Shown here in pieces: positions 1-8,131 of a DNA stretch of 64,000 bases. How positions within the stretch are numbered: position 1 is the stretch's first letter; each line of letters begins with the position of its first letter. Position numbers and translations under genes: made by a program. The notes below the pieces were generated by a model that saw nothing but the letters and a program-made list of their open reading frames with translations, was not told where the DNA came from and ran no database searches. Location: NCBI RefSeq assembly GCF_036227485.1, contig NZ_CP109479.1, positions 4,278,001-4,342,000 on the forward strand, in the 5' to 3' direction. This DNA comes from Streptomyces sp. NBC_01451 (GTDB lineage: Bacteria; Actinomycetota; Actinomycetes; Streptomycetales; Streptomycetaceae).

Positions 1-867
1 GCATCGGCACCATGCCGACGTCCACCCCCTTGGCCACCGCGGTCTTCATCAGCGAGGGATGGCCGTTGAGCATGCCGACCTCCCCGCGCGCGAAGGCGGC
101 GAAGGCGGCGGCCCGGTTGAGCCTGCCGGGGGCGACGGGCCCGGTGAGGCCCTTGTCGACGAGTTCGTCCTTGAGCCAGGTGAACGTCCTGATGTTCTGC
201 GGGGAGTCGATGCCGTAGGTGCCGACCTCGCTGGTGTAGCCGTCGCCGCCGCTGAGCAGCCACTGCATGGCCTCGGCCTGCGCCTCCTCCGGCCCGAGCG
301 GGAGGGCGTACGGGTACTTCACGCCCTCCTCCTTCAGCGCGGCGGCGTCGGCGGCCAGCTCGCTCCAGGTGGTGGGCGGGGTGAGACCGGCCTCGGTGAA
401 GAGCTTCTTGTTGAAGAAGAGGAGGCGGGTGGAGGCGGCGAAGGGCATGCCGTACTGGGTGCGGCTGACCTTTCCGGCGTCGGCCAGATGCCCGACGAAG
501 TCGGCCTGCGTCGGGATGGAGAGGAGTTCGTCGGCCTGGTACAGCTCGCCCTTGGCCGCGTAGTCGGCGTACGCGCCGATCTGCGCCAGGTCGGGCGCGT
601 CACCGGCGGCGACCATCTCCTTGACCTCGCGGTCGACGTCGTTCCAGGAGTGGACGCTGACGTCGACGCGCACATCCGGGTGGGTCTTCTCGTACTCCTC
701 GACGAGGTCGTCCCAGTACTTCCGGGAGCTGTTGGCGCCGGAGTCGCCGTAGTCGGCGGCGACCAGCTGACCTCACCCGAGCCGGCTCCTCCGCAGCCAC
801 CGAGTACCGCCGTCATCGCGAGGGCGGAGACCGCCGCGATCATGCCTGTCCTACGCCGCTGCACCAC
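1..867 (-). pseudogene. Sugar ABC transporter substrate-binding lipoprotein, frameshifted near its N-terminus; 3' end outside the window
   Basis: A GTG at 867 opens a lipoprotein signal peptide (RRRTG, hydrophobic core, lipobox LGGCG). After about 33 residues this frame turns into low-complexity Pro/Thr/Arg sequence. The adjacent minus frame is open from about 766 to the window edge and reads as a normal extracellular solute-binding protein (VAADYGDSGANSSRKYWDDL, then AGDAPDLAQIGAYADYA, then YGMPFAASTRLLFFNKKLF). One base appears missing near 768, where GTCAGCTGG would read GTC-AAG-CTG if an A were restored. The family delivers oligosaccharides to a membrane permease pair. It lies divergent from nagK with two DasR-type sites between, so an amino-sugar ligand is plausible (inference). 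It is either a real pseudogene or a single-base sequencing error. Confidence 0.8.
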
Positions 868-928
868 AGAATCCCAACTGGTCGTTCACATACATGTTCA
901 TTGGTACGTTCAATTTCTCCGTCATATA

Positions 929-958
929 AGGTCTACACCACGTAAGTGGACTAGACCT
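929..958. promoter_or_regulatory. Two DasR-type operators (dre) forming an inverted pair
   Basis: AGGTCTACACCAC (929-941) and GTGGACTAGACCT (946-958) are imperfect inverted copies, 11 of 13 positions, separated by four bases. Each differs from the known dre core TGGTCTAGACCA at one or two positions. They sit between the divergent lipoprotein gene and nagK, just upstream of a -10-like CACACT (976-981). DasR is the GntR-family repressor released by glucosamine-6-phosphate, and nagKA is a known class of target. The assignment is by motif and context. Confidence 0.75.
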
Positions 959-987
959 CTTCCGGGTCGACGGGCCACACTGTCCCC

Positions 988-1929
988 GTGAGACATGTCA
1001 TCGCCCTCGACGTGGGCGGCACCGCGATGAAAGCCGCCCTCATCGGGCCGGACGGCGCTCTGCTCCACCAGACGCGCCGGGCGACCGGACGCGAGCGCGG
1101 CCCCGACGCCGTGGTCGAGGAGATCCTCGGCTTCGCCGCCGACCTGCGCGCCCACGGCATCGCCCACCTCGGCGAGAACGCCGCCGCCGCCGGAGTCTCC
1201 GTCCCCGGCATCGTCGACGCCGAACGCGGCCTCGCCGTCTACGCGGCGAACCTCGGCTGGCACGACGTACCCCTGCGCGACCTGCTCGCCGAACGGCTCG
1301 GCCTGCCGGTCGCCCTCGGCCACGACGTACGCACCGGCGGCCTCGCGGAGGGACGGATCGGGGCCGGCCAGGGAGCCGACCGCTTCTTCTTCGTCGCCCT
1401 CGGCACCGGGATCGCGGGCGCCATCGGCGTCGACGGCCGGGTGGAGGCGGGCGCGCACGGCTTCGCGGGCGAGATCGGCCACATCGTCGTACGGCCCGGC
1501 GGGACCCCGTGCCCGTGCGGCCAGCTCGGCTGTCTGGAACGGTACGCGTCGGCGGCGGCGGTGAGCGAGGCATGGGCCGCGGCTTCCGGCACCCCCGGCG
1601 CGGACGCGGCGGACTGCGCCGAAGCCGTCCGCTCCGGCGACCCGCGCGCCCACCGGGTCTGGCAGCACGCGGTCGACGCCCTCGCCGACGGCCTGGTCAC
1701 CGCCCTCACCCTGCTGGACCCGCGCACCCTGATCATCGGCGGCGGCCTGGCGGAAGCGGGCGACACCCTGTTCACAGCACTGCGCGCCGCCGTCCAGGAA
1801 CGGATCACCTTCCAGAAGCTTCCGGTCATCGCCCCCGCAGCCCTCGGAGACACGGCAGGCTGCCTGGGCGCGGGCCTGCTCGCCTGGGATCTCCTGACCA
1901 CCACAGACCTCACGGAGGTAACGCCCTGA
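988..1929 (+). CDS. nagK: N-acetylglucosamine kinase / ROK-family sugar kinase
   Basis: A ROK-family kinase of 313 residues. The ATP-binding loop is DVGGTAMKAAL (8-18), the catalytic Asp lies in GHDVR (about 113), the second phosphate loop is ALGTGIAGA (137-145), and the ROK zinc cluster is GEIGH plus CPCGQLGC (161-182). It should phosphorylate GlcNAc to GlcNAc-6-P in the cytoplasm. GTG at 988 was chosen because the family N-terminus starts here; a -10-like hexamer 6 nt upstream suggests a leaderless transcript. The stop overlaps the nagA start by one base (TGATG), so the two are translationally coupled. It could be a general glucokinase, but the nagA neighbour and dre sites favour GlcNAc. 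Confidence 0.88.
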   Translation: MRHVIALDVGGTAMKAALIGPDGALLHQTRRATGRERGPDAVVEEILGFAADLRAHGIAHLGENAAAAGVSVPGIVDAERGLAVYAANLGWHDVPLRDLLAERLGLPVALGHDVRTGGLAEGRIGAGQGADRFFFVALGTGIAGAIGVDGRVEAGAHGFAGEIGHIVVRPGGTPCPCGQLGCLERYASAAAVSEAWAAASGTPGADAADCAEAVRSGDPRAHRVWQHAVDALADGLVTALTLLDPRTLIIGGGLAEAGDTLFTALRAAVQERITFQKLPVIAPAALGDTAGCLGAGLLAWDLLTTTDLTEVTP

Positions 1930-3131
1930 TGGCACCCGACCCAGGGGCGCGGGGAACTGCGCGACCAGCCCCCACCGTCCCGCACACTCCCCACAGCCTG
2001 GTGTTCAGGGGCGCCAGAGCCGTACTCCCCACAGGAATCACCGACGGCGCCCAACTCGCCGTCGAGGGAACCAGGTTCACCGGGCGCCCGCACGAGAGCG
2101 CCCACGAGATCGACGTGAGCGACCACTGGCTGGTACCCGGTTTCGTAGACCTCCACAACCACGGTGGAGGCGGAGCCTCCTTCACCTCGGGCACCGCCGA
2201 GGACATCCTCAAGGGCATCCACACCCACCGGATCCACGGCACCACCACCCTCGTCGCGAGCACCGTCACCGGCGACATGGACACCCTCACCGCCCAGGCC
2301 GGCCTCCTGTCCGAACTCGCCGAGCAGGGCGACATCGCCGGCGTCCACTTCGAGGGCCCCTTCATCTCGCCGTGCCGCAAGGGCGCCCACTCCGAGGCAC
2401 TGCTGCGCGACCCGGACCCGGCGGACGTCCGCAAGCTGGTCGACGCGGCGCGCGGCCGGGCCGCCATGGTCACCCTCGCCACCGAACTCCCCGGCGGCCT
2501 CGACTCCGTACGGCTGCTCGTCGAGCACGGCGTCCTCGCCGCGATCGGGCACACGGACGCGACGTACGAGCAGACGGTGGAGGCCATCGACGCGGGCGCC
2601 ACCGTCGCCACGCACCTCTTCAACGCGATGCCGGCCCTGGGACACCGCACCCCGGGCCCGATCGCCGCCCTCCTCGAAGACGAGCGCGTCACCGTCGAAC
2701 TCATCAACGACGGCACGCACTTGCACCCCGCCTCCCTCCAACTCGCCTTCCACCACGCGGGCGCGGACCGCGTGGCGTTCATCACGGACGCGATGGACGC
2801 GGCCGGCTTCGGCGACGGCCGCTATCTGCTCGGCCCGCTGGAGGTCGAGGTCAGCGAGGGCGTGGCGCGACTGGTCGAAGGGGGTTCGATCGCGGGCTCC
2901 ACGCTCACCCTGGACCGCGCCTTCAAACGGGCGGTCACCGTCGACCGGCTCCCGGTCCCGGACGCGGTCGCCGCCCTGTCCGCCAACCCGGCCCGGCTGC
3001 TGGGGATCTACGACCGGGTGGGGTCCCTGGAACCGGGCAAGGACGCGGACCTGGTCCTGCTGGACGCGGACTTCACGGTCAAGGGAGTGATGCGCAAGGG
3101 GAGTTGGGTATTGAAGCCCCAACTGCCCTGA
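1929..3131 (+). CDS. nagA: N-acetylglucosamine-6-phosphate deacetylase
   Basis: An amidohydrolase of 400 residues that converts GlcNAc-6-P to GlcN-6-P plus acetate. Metal and catalytic residues are visible: HNH in VDLHNHGGGG (76-78), E in HFEGPF (142), H in AIGHTDA (208), H in ATHLFNAMP (229) and the catalytic D in FITDAMDAAG (287). The start overlaps the nagK stop. The first 20 or so residues are unusual: 1941-1984 is a copy of a dispersed Streptomyces repeat that reads in frame as PGARGTARPAPT, and the family-like sequence begins only at SLVFRGARAVLPTG. The true start may have been displaced by the insertion. It acts after NagK and feeds NagB. Confidence 0.93.
   Translation: MAPDPGARGTARPAPTVPHTPHSLVFRGARAVLPTGITDGAQLAVEGTRFTGRPHESAHEIDVSDHWLVPGFVDLHNHGGGGASFTSGTAEDILKGIHTHRIHGTTTLVASTVTGDMDTLTAQAGLLSELAEQGDIAGVHFEGPFISPCRKGAHSEALLRDPDPADVRKLVDAARGRAAMVTLATELPGGLDSVRLLVEHGVLAAIGHTDATYEQTVEAIDAGATVATHLFNAMPALGHRTPGPIAALLEDERVTVELINDGTHLHPASLQLAFHHAGADRVAFITDAMDAAGFGDGRYLLGPLEVEVSEGVARLVEGGSIAGSTLTLDRAFKRAVTVDRLPVPDAVAALSANPARLLGIYDRVGSLEPGKDADLVLLDADFTVKGVMRKGSWVLKPQLP
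1941..1984. repeat. Dispersed Streptomyces repeat, copy 1 (inside nagA 5' end)
   Basis: A 44-bp block beginning CCAGGGGCGCGGGGAACTGC matches 41 of 44 positions with the block at 20479-20522 in this window. Blocks of this sort (AGGGGCGCGGGGAAC.GCGCGACCAGCCCCCAC) are common between genes in Streptomyces chromosomes. Here the copy lies inside coding sequence. Confidence 0.8.
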
Positions 3132-3155
3132 GCTGAGAGGGGGGAGGTCGACGGG

Positions 3156-4097
3156 ATGATCCTCACCGTCACACTGAACACCGCGCTCGACATCACCTAC
3201 CGCGTAAGGGAGTTACGCCCGTACGCCTCCCACCGGGTCACCTCGGTGACCGAACGCCCCGGCGGCAAGGGCCTGAACGTGGCCCGGGTCCTGGCCGCCC
3301 TCGGCCACGAGGTGGCGGTCACCGGCTTCGCGGGCGGCCCGGCCGGACGGGCCGTACAGGACCAACTCACCGCCACACCAGGCGTGCTGGACGCCCTGGT
3401 CCCGGTGTCGGGTTCGACCCGCCGCACGGTGGCGGTGGTCGAGGACACGGCCACGGACCTGACCCCGCACCCGACCCAGCTCAACGAGCCCGGCCCACAG
3501 ATCACCCCGGCCGAGTGGTCCGCCTTCCAGGACGTGTACGAGGGACTGCTGCCGTCCGTCTCCGTGGTGGCCCTCTGCGGCAGCCTGCCACCGGGGGTGC
3601 CGGTGGGGGCGTACGCCGACCTCGTCCGCACGGCACGGGCAGCGGGCGTGCCCGTGCTCCTCGACGCCGACGGGGAGCCGCTCAGGCGCGGGGTCGCCGC
3701 CCGCCCCGACCTGGTCAAGCCGAACGCCGGTGAACTCGCCGAACTCACCGGCTCCCACGAGCCGTCGCAGGCCACCCGGGACGCCCGCAGACGCGGGGCA
3801 CGGGCCGTGGTGGCCTCACTCGGCCCCGACGGGCTCCTCGCGGCGACCCCGGAGGGCCACTGGCGGGCGACCCCGCCGGCCCGCGTCCGGGGCAACCCGA
3901 CGGGCGCCGGCGACTCGGCGGTCGCGGGCCTGCTGTCGGGCCTGGTCGACCAACTCCCCTGGCCCGAACGCCTGATCCGCGCGGTGGCCCTGTCGACGGC
4001 GACGGTACTGGCCCCGGTGGCGGGCGAGTTCGACCACGCCGTGTACGAGGAGCTGACGGGACAAGTGACGGTGACGAGCGGGGCGACGGCGGCCTGA
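3156..4097 (+). CDS. PfkB-family hexose kinase (1-phosphofructokinase type) with a TTA codon
   Basis: A ribokinase/PfkB-fold kinase of 313 residues. The N-terminal motif is GGKGLNVARVLAALGHEV (36-53) and the C-terminal anion-hole/catalytic motif is GNPTGAGDSAVAG (about 249-261), whose D is the catalytic base. The best general match is the 1-phosphofructokinase/tagatose-6-phosphate kinase group, so a phosphorylated hexose is the likely substrate. It follows nagA by 24 nt on the same strand with a purine-rich GAGAGGGGGGAGG upstream of the ATG, so it is probably the third gene of the nagKA operon. Leu20 is encoded by TTA (3213-3215), the codon read only by the developmentally timed bldA tRNA in Streptomyces. 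The exact substrate is not settled. Confidence 0.85.
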   Translation: MILTVTLNTALDITYRVRELRPYASHRVTSVTERPGGKGLNVARVLAALGHEVAVTGFAGGPAGRAVQDQLTATPGVLDALVPVSGSTRRTVAVVEDTATDLTPHPTQLNEPGPQITPAEWSAFQDVYEGLLPSVSVVALCGSLPPGVPVGAYADLVRTARAAGVPVLLDADGEPLRRGVAARPDLVKPNAGELAELTGSHEPSQATRDARRRGARAVVASLGPDGLLAATPEGHWRATPPARVRGNPTGAGDSAVAGLLSGLVDQLPWPERLIRAVALSTATVLAPVAGEFDHAVYEELTGQVTVTSGATAA

Positions 4098-4103
4098 GGC
4101 TCC

Positions 4104-4125
4104 GGGCCCCGGGTCGACGGGGCCC
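4104..4125. terminator. Hairpin between convergent genes
   Basis: GGGCCCCG (4104-4111) pairs with CGGGGCCC (4118-4125) around a 6-nt loop, directly after pfkB and before the stop of the convergent gene. It probably ends transcription from both sides. No T-run is present, as is usual in this genus. Confidence 0.6.
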
Positions 4126-4138
4126 CGCCGCCGTCAGG

Positions 4139-5131
4139 TCAGCCCTTCGCCAGGTACAGCTGGTCGATGTTGACGTCGCACTGGTTCCCCTGCTCGCAGG
4201 AGATCTTGAGCTCGTTGGTGCCCTTGTTCAGCTGGACGGACGCCCAGGTGTTCGTCCAGCCCTTCGCGTAGTCGCCCTCGTCGGCATTGGCGAAGTTGCC
4301 CAGGTTGACCGGGCGGGACTGGGCAGTGCCGTTGACCGTCAGCGTCGCGGTGGCGTCCTTGCCGGGTACGCCGTAGAGGACGTACAGCCGGTAGGTGCCC
4401 TTCTTCGCGATGCCGCTGACGTTCCACGTGACCGACGCACCCACGTTGTTGAAGTTGCCCACGTAGACACCGCCGGCCGCCTTCGCGCCCTCGACGTCCG
4501 ATGTGGTGGCGGCGCCGCCGCCGAGCAGCAGGGCCTTCGCGTCGATGGCCGGGAGTTCGTCCTCCGAGGCCGCCGAGGTGCTGGCCGACGGGGACGGCTC
4601 GGCGCTCTGTCCGGTCGTCGGGGTGGCTCCGGCCTCGCTGCCCTTCTCCTTGTCGTCGTCGCCGCCCATCATGGCCACGCCGATACCTATGACGACCGCG
4701 GCGACCACCGCGATGGCGCCGATCAGCAGTCCCTTGGTGTTGGGGCCGGAGCCCCGCCCGCCTCTGCTGCCGCCACCACCGCCGTACGCGGGCTGCTGCG
4801 GGGCCGTGGGGCCGCCGCCGAAGGCCTCGGGCGCCTGGTAGTGGGTGTTCGGGCTGCCGTACGCCCCCTGCTGCTGCGGGATCGCCTGACCGTACTGCGC
4901 GGTCGGGGCCGTCTGGCCGTACGCGGGCTGCTGGCCCTGGCCGGGAGCCTGCACCGGACCCGCCGGGGGGCTGTACTGGCGCTCGCCGACCGGCCGCACC
5001 CGGCCGACCGAGTTCGGGTAGCCGTAGCCGCTGCTCGGCGGCTGAGCTCCGTTGGCCCGCCCGTCTTCGTACAGGTAGCCGAACGGATCGTCGTCCTCGG
5101 GCGTGCTCGCGCCGCTGTTGCCGGGCGTCAT
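4139..5131 (-). CDS. Single-pass membrane protein with C-terminal carbohydrate-binding-like domain
   Basis: A 330-residue protein with three parts. Residues 1-130 are a low-complexity Gln/Gly/Pro/Tyr-rich cytoplasmic region with no family match. One membrane span follows (GLLIGAIAVVAAVVIGIGVAMM, about 136-157). A short Ser/Thr linker then leads to an extracellular beta-sandwich of about 130 residues (GGVYVGNFNNVGASVTWNV, KGTYRLYVLYG, LTVNG, IDQLYL) resembling CBM6/CBM35-type modules. No catalytic domain is present. It may sense or hold a wall or environmental glycan (inference). It lies next to the nag operon but is transcribed convergently. Confidence 0.72.
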   Translation of the reverse strand: MTPGNSGASTPEDDDPFGYLYEDGRANGAQPPSSGYGYPNSVGRVRPVGERQYSPPAGPVQAPGQGQQPAYGQTAPTAQYGQAIPQQQGAYGSPNTHYQAPEAFGGGPTAPQQPAYGGGGGSRGGRGSGPNTKGLLIGAIAVVAAVVIGIGVAMMGGDDDKEKGSEAGATPTTGQSAEPSPSASTSAASEDELPAIDAKALLLGGGAATTSDVEGAKAAGGVYVGNFNNVGASVTWNVSGIAKKGTYRLYVLYGVPGKDATATLTVNGTAQSRPVNLGNFANADEGDYAKGWTNTWASVQLNKGTNELKISCEQGNQCDVNIDQLYLAKG

Positions 5132-5334
5132 CCCTTGGTCTCCTCAACAGGTGCGGGGTGGGACTTCTGCGGGGTGGACCACAGGGTGTTGCGAGGTCCT
5201 GGTAGGTCCTGGGAAGCATGCAATGCGAAACATGCAATGCGAATAACGAGCCTACCCGCTCCCACTGCCCCAAACGGGTGACTCCGGAGGCACGGAGCCG
5301 CTACAAGATCGCTACAGGGCCACTGATCTGGTGA

Positions 5335-7065
5335 TCATCCCGCGCGACGATGCTGTTTGGGACGAGATCGTTTCTCGATGTACATCCGCTCGTCGGCCGA
5401 CTTCAGGACTTCGTCCGCCGTCATCCCGCAGTGTGCCCACCCGATACCGAAGCTCGCGCCGACCCGCATCGCGCGGCCGTCGACCCGGATGGGCTGGATG
5501 ATCTCGTTGCGCAGGCGTACGGCGAGGTCCTGGGCGTCGGCCCGGCCGAGGCCGTCGGCGAGGACCACGAACTCGTCGCCGCCGAGCCGGGCCACCGTGT
5601 CGCCGTCGCGCACGGCCCCGCCGAGCCGCCGGGCCACCTCGATCAGCACCGCGTCACCGGCGTTGTGCCCGAAACGGTCATTGATCGACTTGAAGCCGTC
5701 GAGGTCGCAGAAGAGGACCGCGAGCCCCTTCGTCCCGTCGTCCTGTTCGCCCTCGGGGGCGACGGTGTGGACGTGGTGGTCGTACGCGCCGTACGCCTCG
5801 GGGGCGGCGCGGAAGTCGAAACCGTGGCCGTTGACGTCGTACGGCTGGAGTCCGCCGTCCGGCACGGGCACCGGCGCCGTCGTGTACTGGTCATGCGTCC
5901 CGTAGGGGTCGACCTGGCCGTGGCCGTAGGCCGCGTCGACCGACTCGACCAGGCCGGGCGCGGCCGTCTGCGGGCGCTGGCAGAGGCGCGCGCTGAGCCG
6001 GGCGCGCAGTTCGGCGGAGTTGGGCAGACCGGTGAGGGAGTCGTGGGAGGCGCGGTGGGCGAGCTGGAGCTCGCGGCGCTTGCGCTCCTCTATGTCCTCG
6101 ACGTGGGTGAGCAGGAAGCGCGGGCCGTCGGTGGCGTCCGCGACGACGGAGTTGCGCAGCGACACCCACAGGTAGGAGCCGTCCCGGCGGGCGAGCCGGA
6201 GTTCGGTGCGTCCGCCCTCGGCGGAGGTGCGCAGCAGGGTGCCTATGTCCTCGGGGTGCACGAGGTCGGAGAAGGAGTAGCGGCGCATCGCGGAGGCGGG
6301 GCGGCCCAGCAGACGGCACAGGGCGTCGTTGGTGCGGAGTATTCGCCCGTGCTGGTCGCCGCCCATCTCGGCTATGGCCATGCCGGAGGGGGCGTACTCG
6401 AAGGCCTGCCGGAAGCTTTCCTCGCTGGCTCGCAGCGCCTGCTGCTCGCGTTCGAGTCTGACCAGTGCCCGCTGCATATTCGCGCGTAGACGTGCGTTGC
6501 TGATCGCGATGGCGGCCTGGAACGCGTACATCTGGAGCGCTTCCTTGCCCCATGCGCCCGGGCGGCGGCCGTTGCGCGGCCGGTCCACGGACAGCACGCC
6601 GATCAGCTCGCCGCACGAGCCGCCGGGCACGCTCGGGGTGAACATCGGCGCGAAGAGCCGGTCCGAGGGGTGCCACTCGTCCTCGAAGCGCGGGGCGGGG
6701 CCGTCGGTGTACCACTGCGGGACGTCGTCGTCGTCGAGGACCCAGCCCTCGGTGTGGGGTATGAAGACCAGGTCTCCCCAGGCCTCGCCCATGGCGAGCC
6801 GGCGTTCCCAGGAGTCGCGCGAGCCGACCCGGCCGGTGATGAGGGCCTCGGCTGCGGAGTTCCCGGCGAAGGCGGCGACGACGAGATCACCGTCGGGGCG
6901 GACGAGGTTGACGCAGGCCAACTCGTATCCGAGGCCGTTGACCACGCCGTCGGCGACGGTCTGGAGGGTGTCCGCCAGACTGCGCGCGGTGTTCATGTCC
7001 GCCATGACCTGGTGCAGTTGCCGCAAGGTCGCGAGACGGACGTACGGCTCCTGGTCGGTCTCCAT
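5335..7065 (-). CDS. cdgB: Diguanylate cyclase, GAF-PAS-GGDEF
   Basis: A 576-residue protein that makes c-di-GMP from two GTP. A GAF-like domain occupies about residues 20-185, a PAS/PAC domain about 213-330 (ESFRQAFEYAPSGMAI), and the GGDEF domain runs to the C-terminus with an intact GGDEF at 495-499. The inhibitory I-site RxxD is present as RDGD, five residues before GGDEF. About 80 low-complexity residues (Gln/Tyr/Asp/Pro-rich, near 370-445) separate the entry motif HDSLTGLPN from the core LAVLFCDLDGF, so the cyclase domain carries a large insertion. Architecture and location match CdgB (SCO4281), a known BldD target controlling sporulation. No EAL domain is present. Confidence 0.9.
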   Translation of the reverse strand: METDQEPYVRLATLRQLHQVMADMNTARSLADTLQTVADGVVNGLGYELACVNLVRPDGDLVVAAFAGNSAAEALITGRVGSRDSWERRLAMGEAWGDLVFIPHTEGWVLDDDDVPQWYTDGPAPRFEDEWHPSDRLFAPMFTPSVPGGSCGELIGVLSVDRPRNGRRPGAWGKEALQMYAFQAAIAISNARLRANMQRALVRLEREQQALRASEESFRQAFEYAPSGMAIAEMGGDQHGRILRTNDALCRLLGRPASAMRRYSFSDLVHPEDIGTLLRTSAEGGRTELRLARRDGSYLWVSLRNSVVADATDGPRFLLTHVEDIEERKRRELQLAHRASHDSLTGLPNSAELRARLSARLCQRPQTAAPGLVESVDAAYGHGQVDPYGTHDQYTTAPVPVPDGGLQPYDVNGHGFDFRAAPEAYGAYDHHVHTVAPEGEQDDGTKGLAVLFCDLDGFKSINDRFGHNAGDAVLIEVARRLGGAVRDGDTVARLGGDEFVVLADGLGRADAQDLAVRLRNEIIQPIRVDGRAMRVGASFGIGWAHCGMTADEVLKSADERMYIEKRSRPKQHRRAG

Positions 7066-7125
7066 TCGCCCTCCTTCCGCCTATCCCACCTTCTCCGCCA
7101 CTGAATCACAGCGCGCTGCCCACTC

Positions 7126-7140
7126 GGTACACAGGGTCAA
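7126..7140. promoter_or_regulatory. Candidate BldD box upstream of cdgB
   Basis: GGTACACAGGGTCAA fits the published BldD pattern nTnACnC(A/T)GnGTnAn at eight of nine fixed positions. It lies about 60 bp upstream of the cdgB start. BldD bound to c-di-GMP represses cdgB in S. coelicolor, so this would be a feedback site. Assigned by motif only. Confidence 0.6.
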
Positions 7141-7149
7141 CAAAAAAGG

Positions 7150-7169
7150 TCACCTGTGACTCAAGTCAC
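7150..7169. promoter_or_regulatory. Overlapping palindromes in the cdgB promoter region
   Basis: TCACCTGTGA (7150-7159) overlaps GTGACTCAAGTCAC (7156-7169). The second has perfect 6-bp arms around CA. Paired, spaced half sites like these are typical of dimeric repressors. The binding protein is unknown; a second BldD-type site or a GntR/Crp-type site are possibilities. Confidence 0.4.
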
Positions 7170-7516
7170 AACGAAAGATGAGCAATTGAGTGGAGTTTCT
7201 GAGTTCTCCCTGTGCGTTTACTGAACGCAAACTTTGTATCCGTGCGGATACTACGAGCGAGGATACGGGCGACGAGAAGTCGGCGGGGCCGTTCCCGATC
7301 ATTGGGTGTCGGTCGGGAGTCCTAGGACCGGGTTCGGACGCTGGTCCGATGCGGTGGCACAGGAGTGGGCAATAGCTTTTCCGTGTGCCGACTCCCCCTG
7401 CCGTACCCACCGCCTCCACCACACCCGTCACTCCTGCCCCAAACACCCCACACGCCCCTCATGCCCCACACGCCACCACCGTCCCCTCCCGCTCTCCCTC
7501 CGGGCATCCTGGTGGA

Positions 7517-8035
7517 GTGAGCAACGACGACTTCCGCGCCGCGATGTCCCGCCTGGCCTCGGGCGTGGTCCTGGTGACCGCACAGGAGGCGTCGCTCGAC
7601 CCGGACGACCCGAACGCGCCCGGCGGTGAGGACGTCGGCATGACGGCGACCGCCTTCCTGTCGGTCTCCCTGGACCCGCCCCTGGTCATGGTCAGCGTGC
7701 GTGAGGGCTCCCGGATGGACGACCTGCTCGCCGAGCAGCCCCTGTGGGCGGTCTCCGTCCTCGCGGAGGACCAGCGGCACATCGCGAGCCGGTTCTCGAT
7801 GAAGAACCGCATCAGCGACCGTCTCCTCTTCGCGGACCTGCCGGTCGTCCGGGGCGAGGCGTCCGACGCCCCCCTGGTGGGCGGCGCGCTGGCCACCCTG
7901 GAGTGCCGGACGGAACAGCTGGTGACGGCCGGCGACCACACCCTCGTGATCGGCCGCGTCCTGACGGCGACCACGCCGAACGCGGACGCCGGCCCGCTGG
8001 CGTACTTCCGGGGCCGCTACCGGCAGCTGGGCTGA
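7517..8035 (+). CDS. Flavin reductase-like (FMN-binding split-barrel) protein
   Basis: A 172-residue protein of the NADH:FMN/FAD oxidoreductase family (FRAAMSRLASGVVLVTA, then GMTATAFLSVSLDPPLVMVSV, then LGGALATLECRTEQLVTAGDHTLVIGRV, ending YFRGRYRQLG). Members supply reduced flavin to a two-component monooxygenase or act alone. No partner oxygenase is adjacent. GTG at 7517 starts at the conserved domain, but GGTGGA abuts it too closely to be a good ribosome-binding site, so a leaderless start or the upstream GTG at 7385 remain possible. Product class is firm; the partner is unknown. Confidence 0.82.
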   Translation: MSNDDFRAAMSRLASGVVLVTAQEASLDPDDPNAPGGEDVGMTATAFLSVSLDPPLVMVSVREGSRMDDLLAEQPLWAVSVLAEDQRHIASRFSMKNRISDRLLFADLPVVRGEASDAPLVGGALATLECRTEQLVTAGDHTLVIGRVLTATTPNADAGPLAYFRGRYRQLG

Positions 8036-8131
8036 AGCCGGACCGGGCCTGACCGGGCCGAGCCGGGCCGAAGCCGGGCCGACGGGAAACTCCCTGGTCA
8101 CGCCGGTACCGGGCGCCTTAGCTTGGCCCGT

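Larger units (their letters stand above)
7066..7516. other. 451-bp regulatory region between cdgB and the flavin reductase gene
   Basis: This contains the BldD-box match (7126-7140), a palindrome cluster (7150-7169) and an A-rich patch (7142-7147), all nearer cdgB. The half near 7190-7380 is AT-richer than the surroundings with no convincing gene. An in-frame GTG at 7385 could extend the flavin reductase by 44 Pro/Thr/Ala-rich residues, but it has no ribosome-binding site at a normal distance. Confidence 0.5.
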
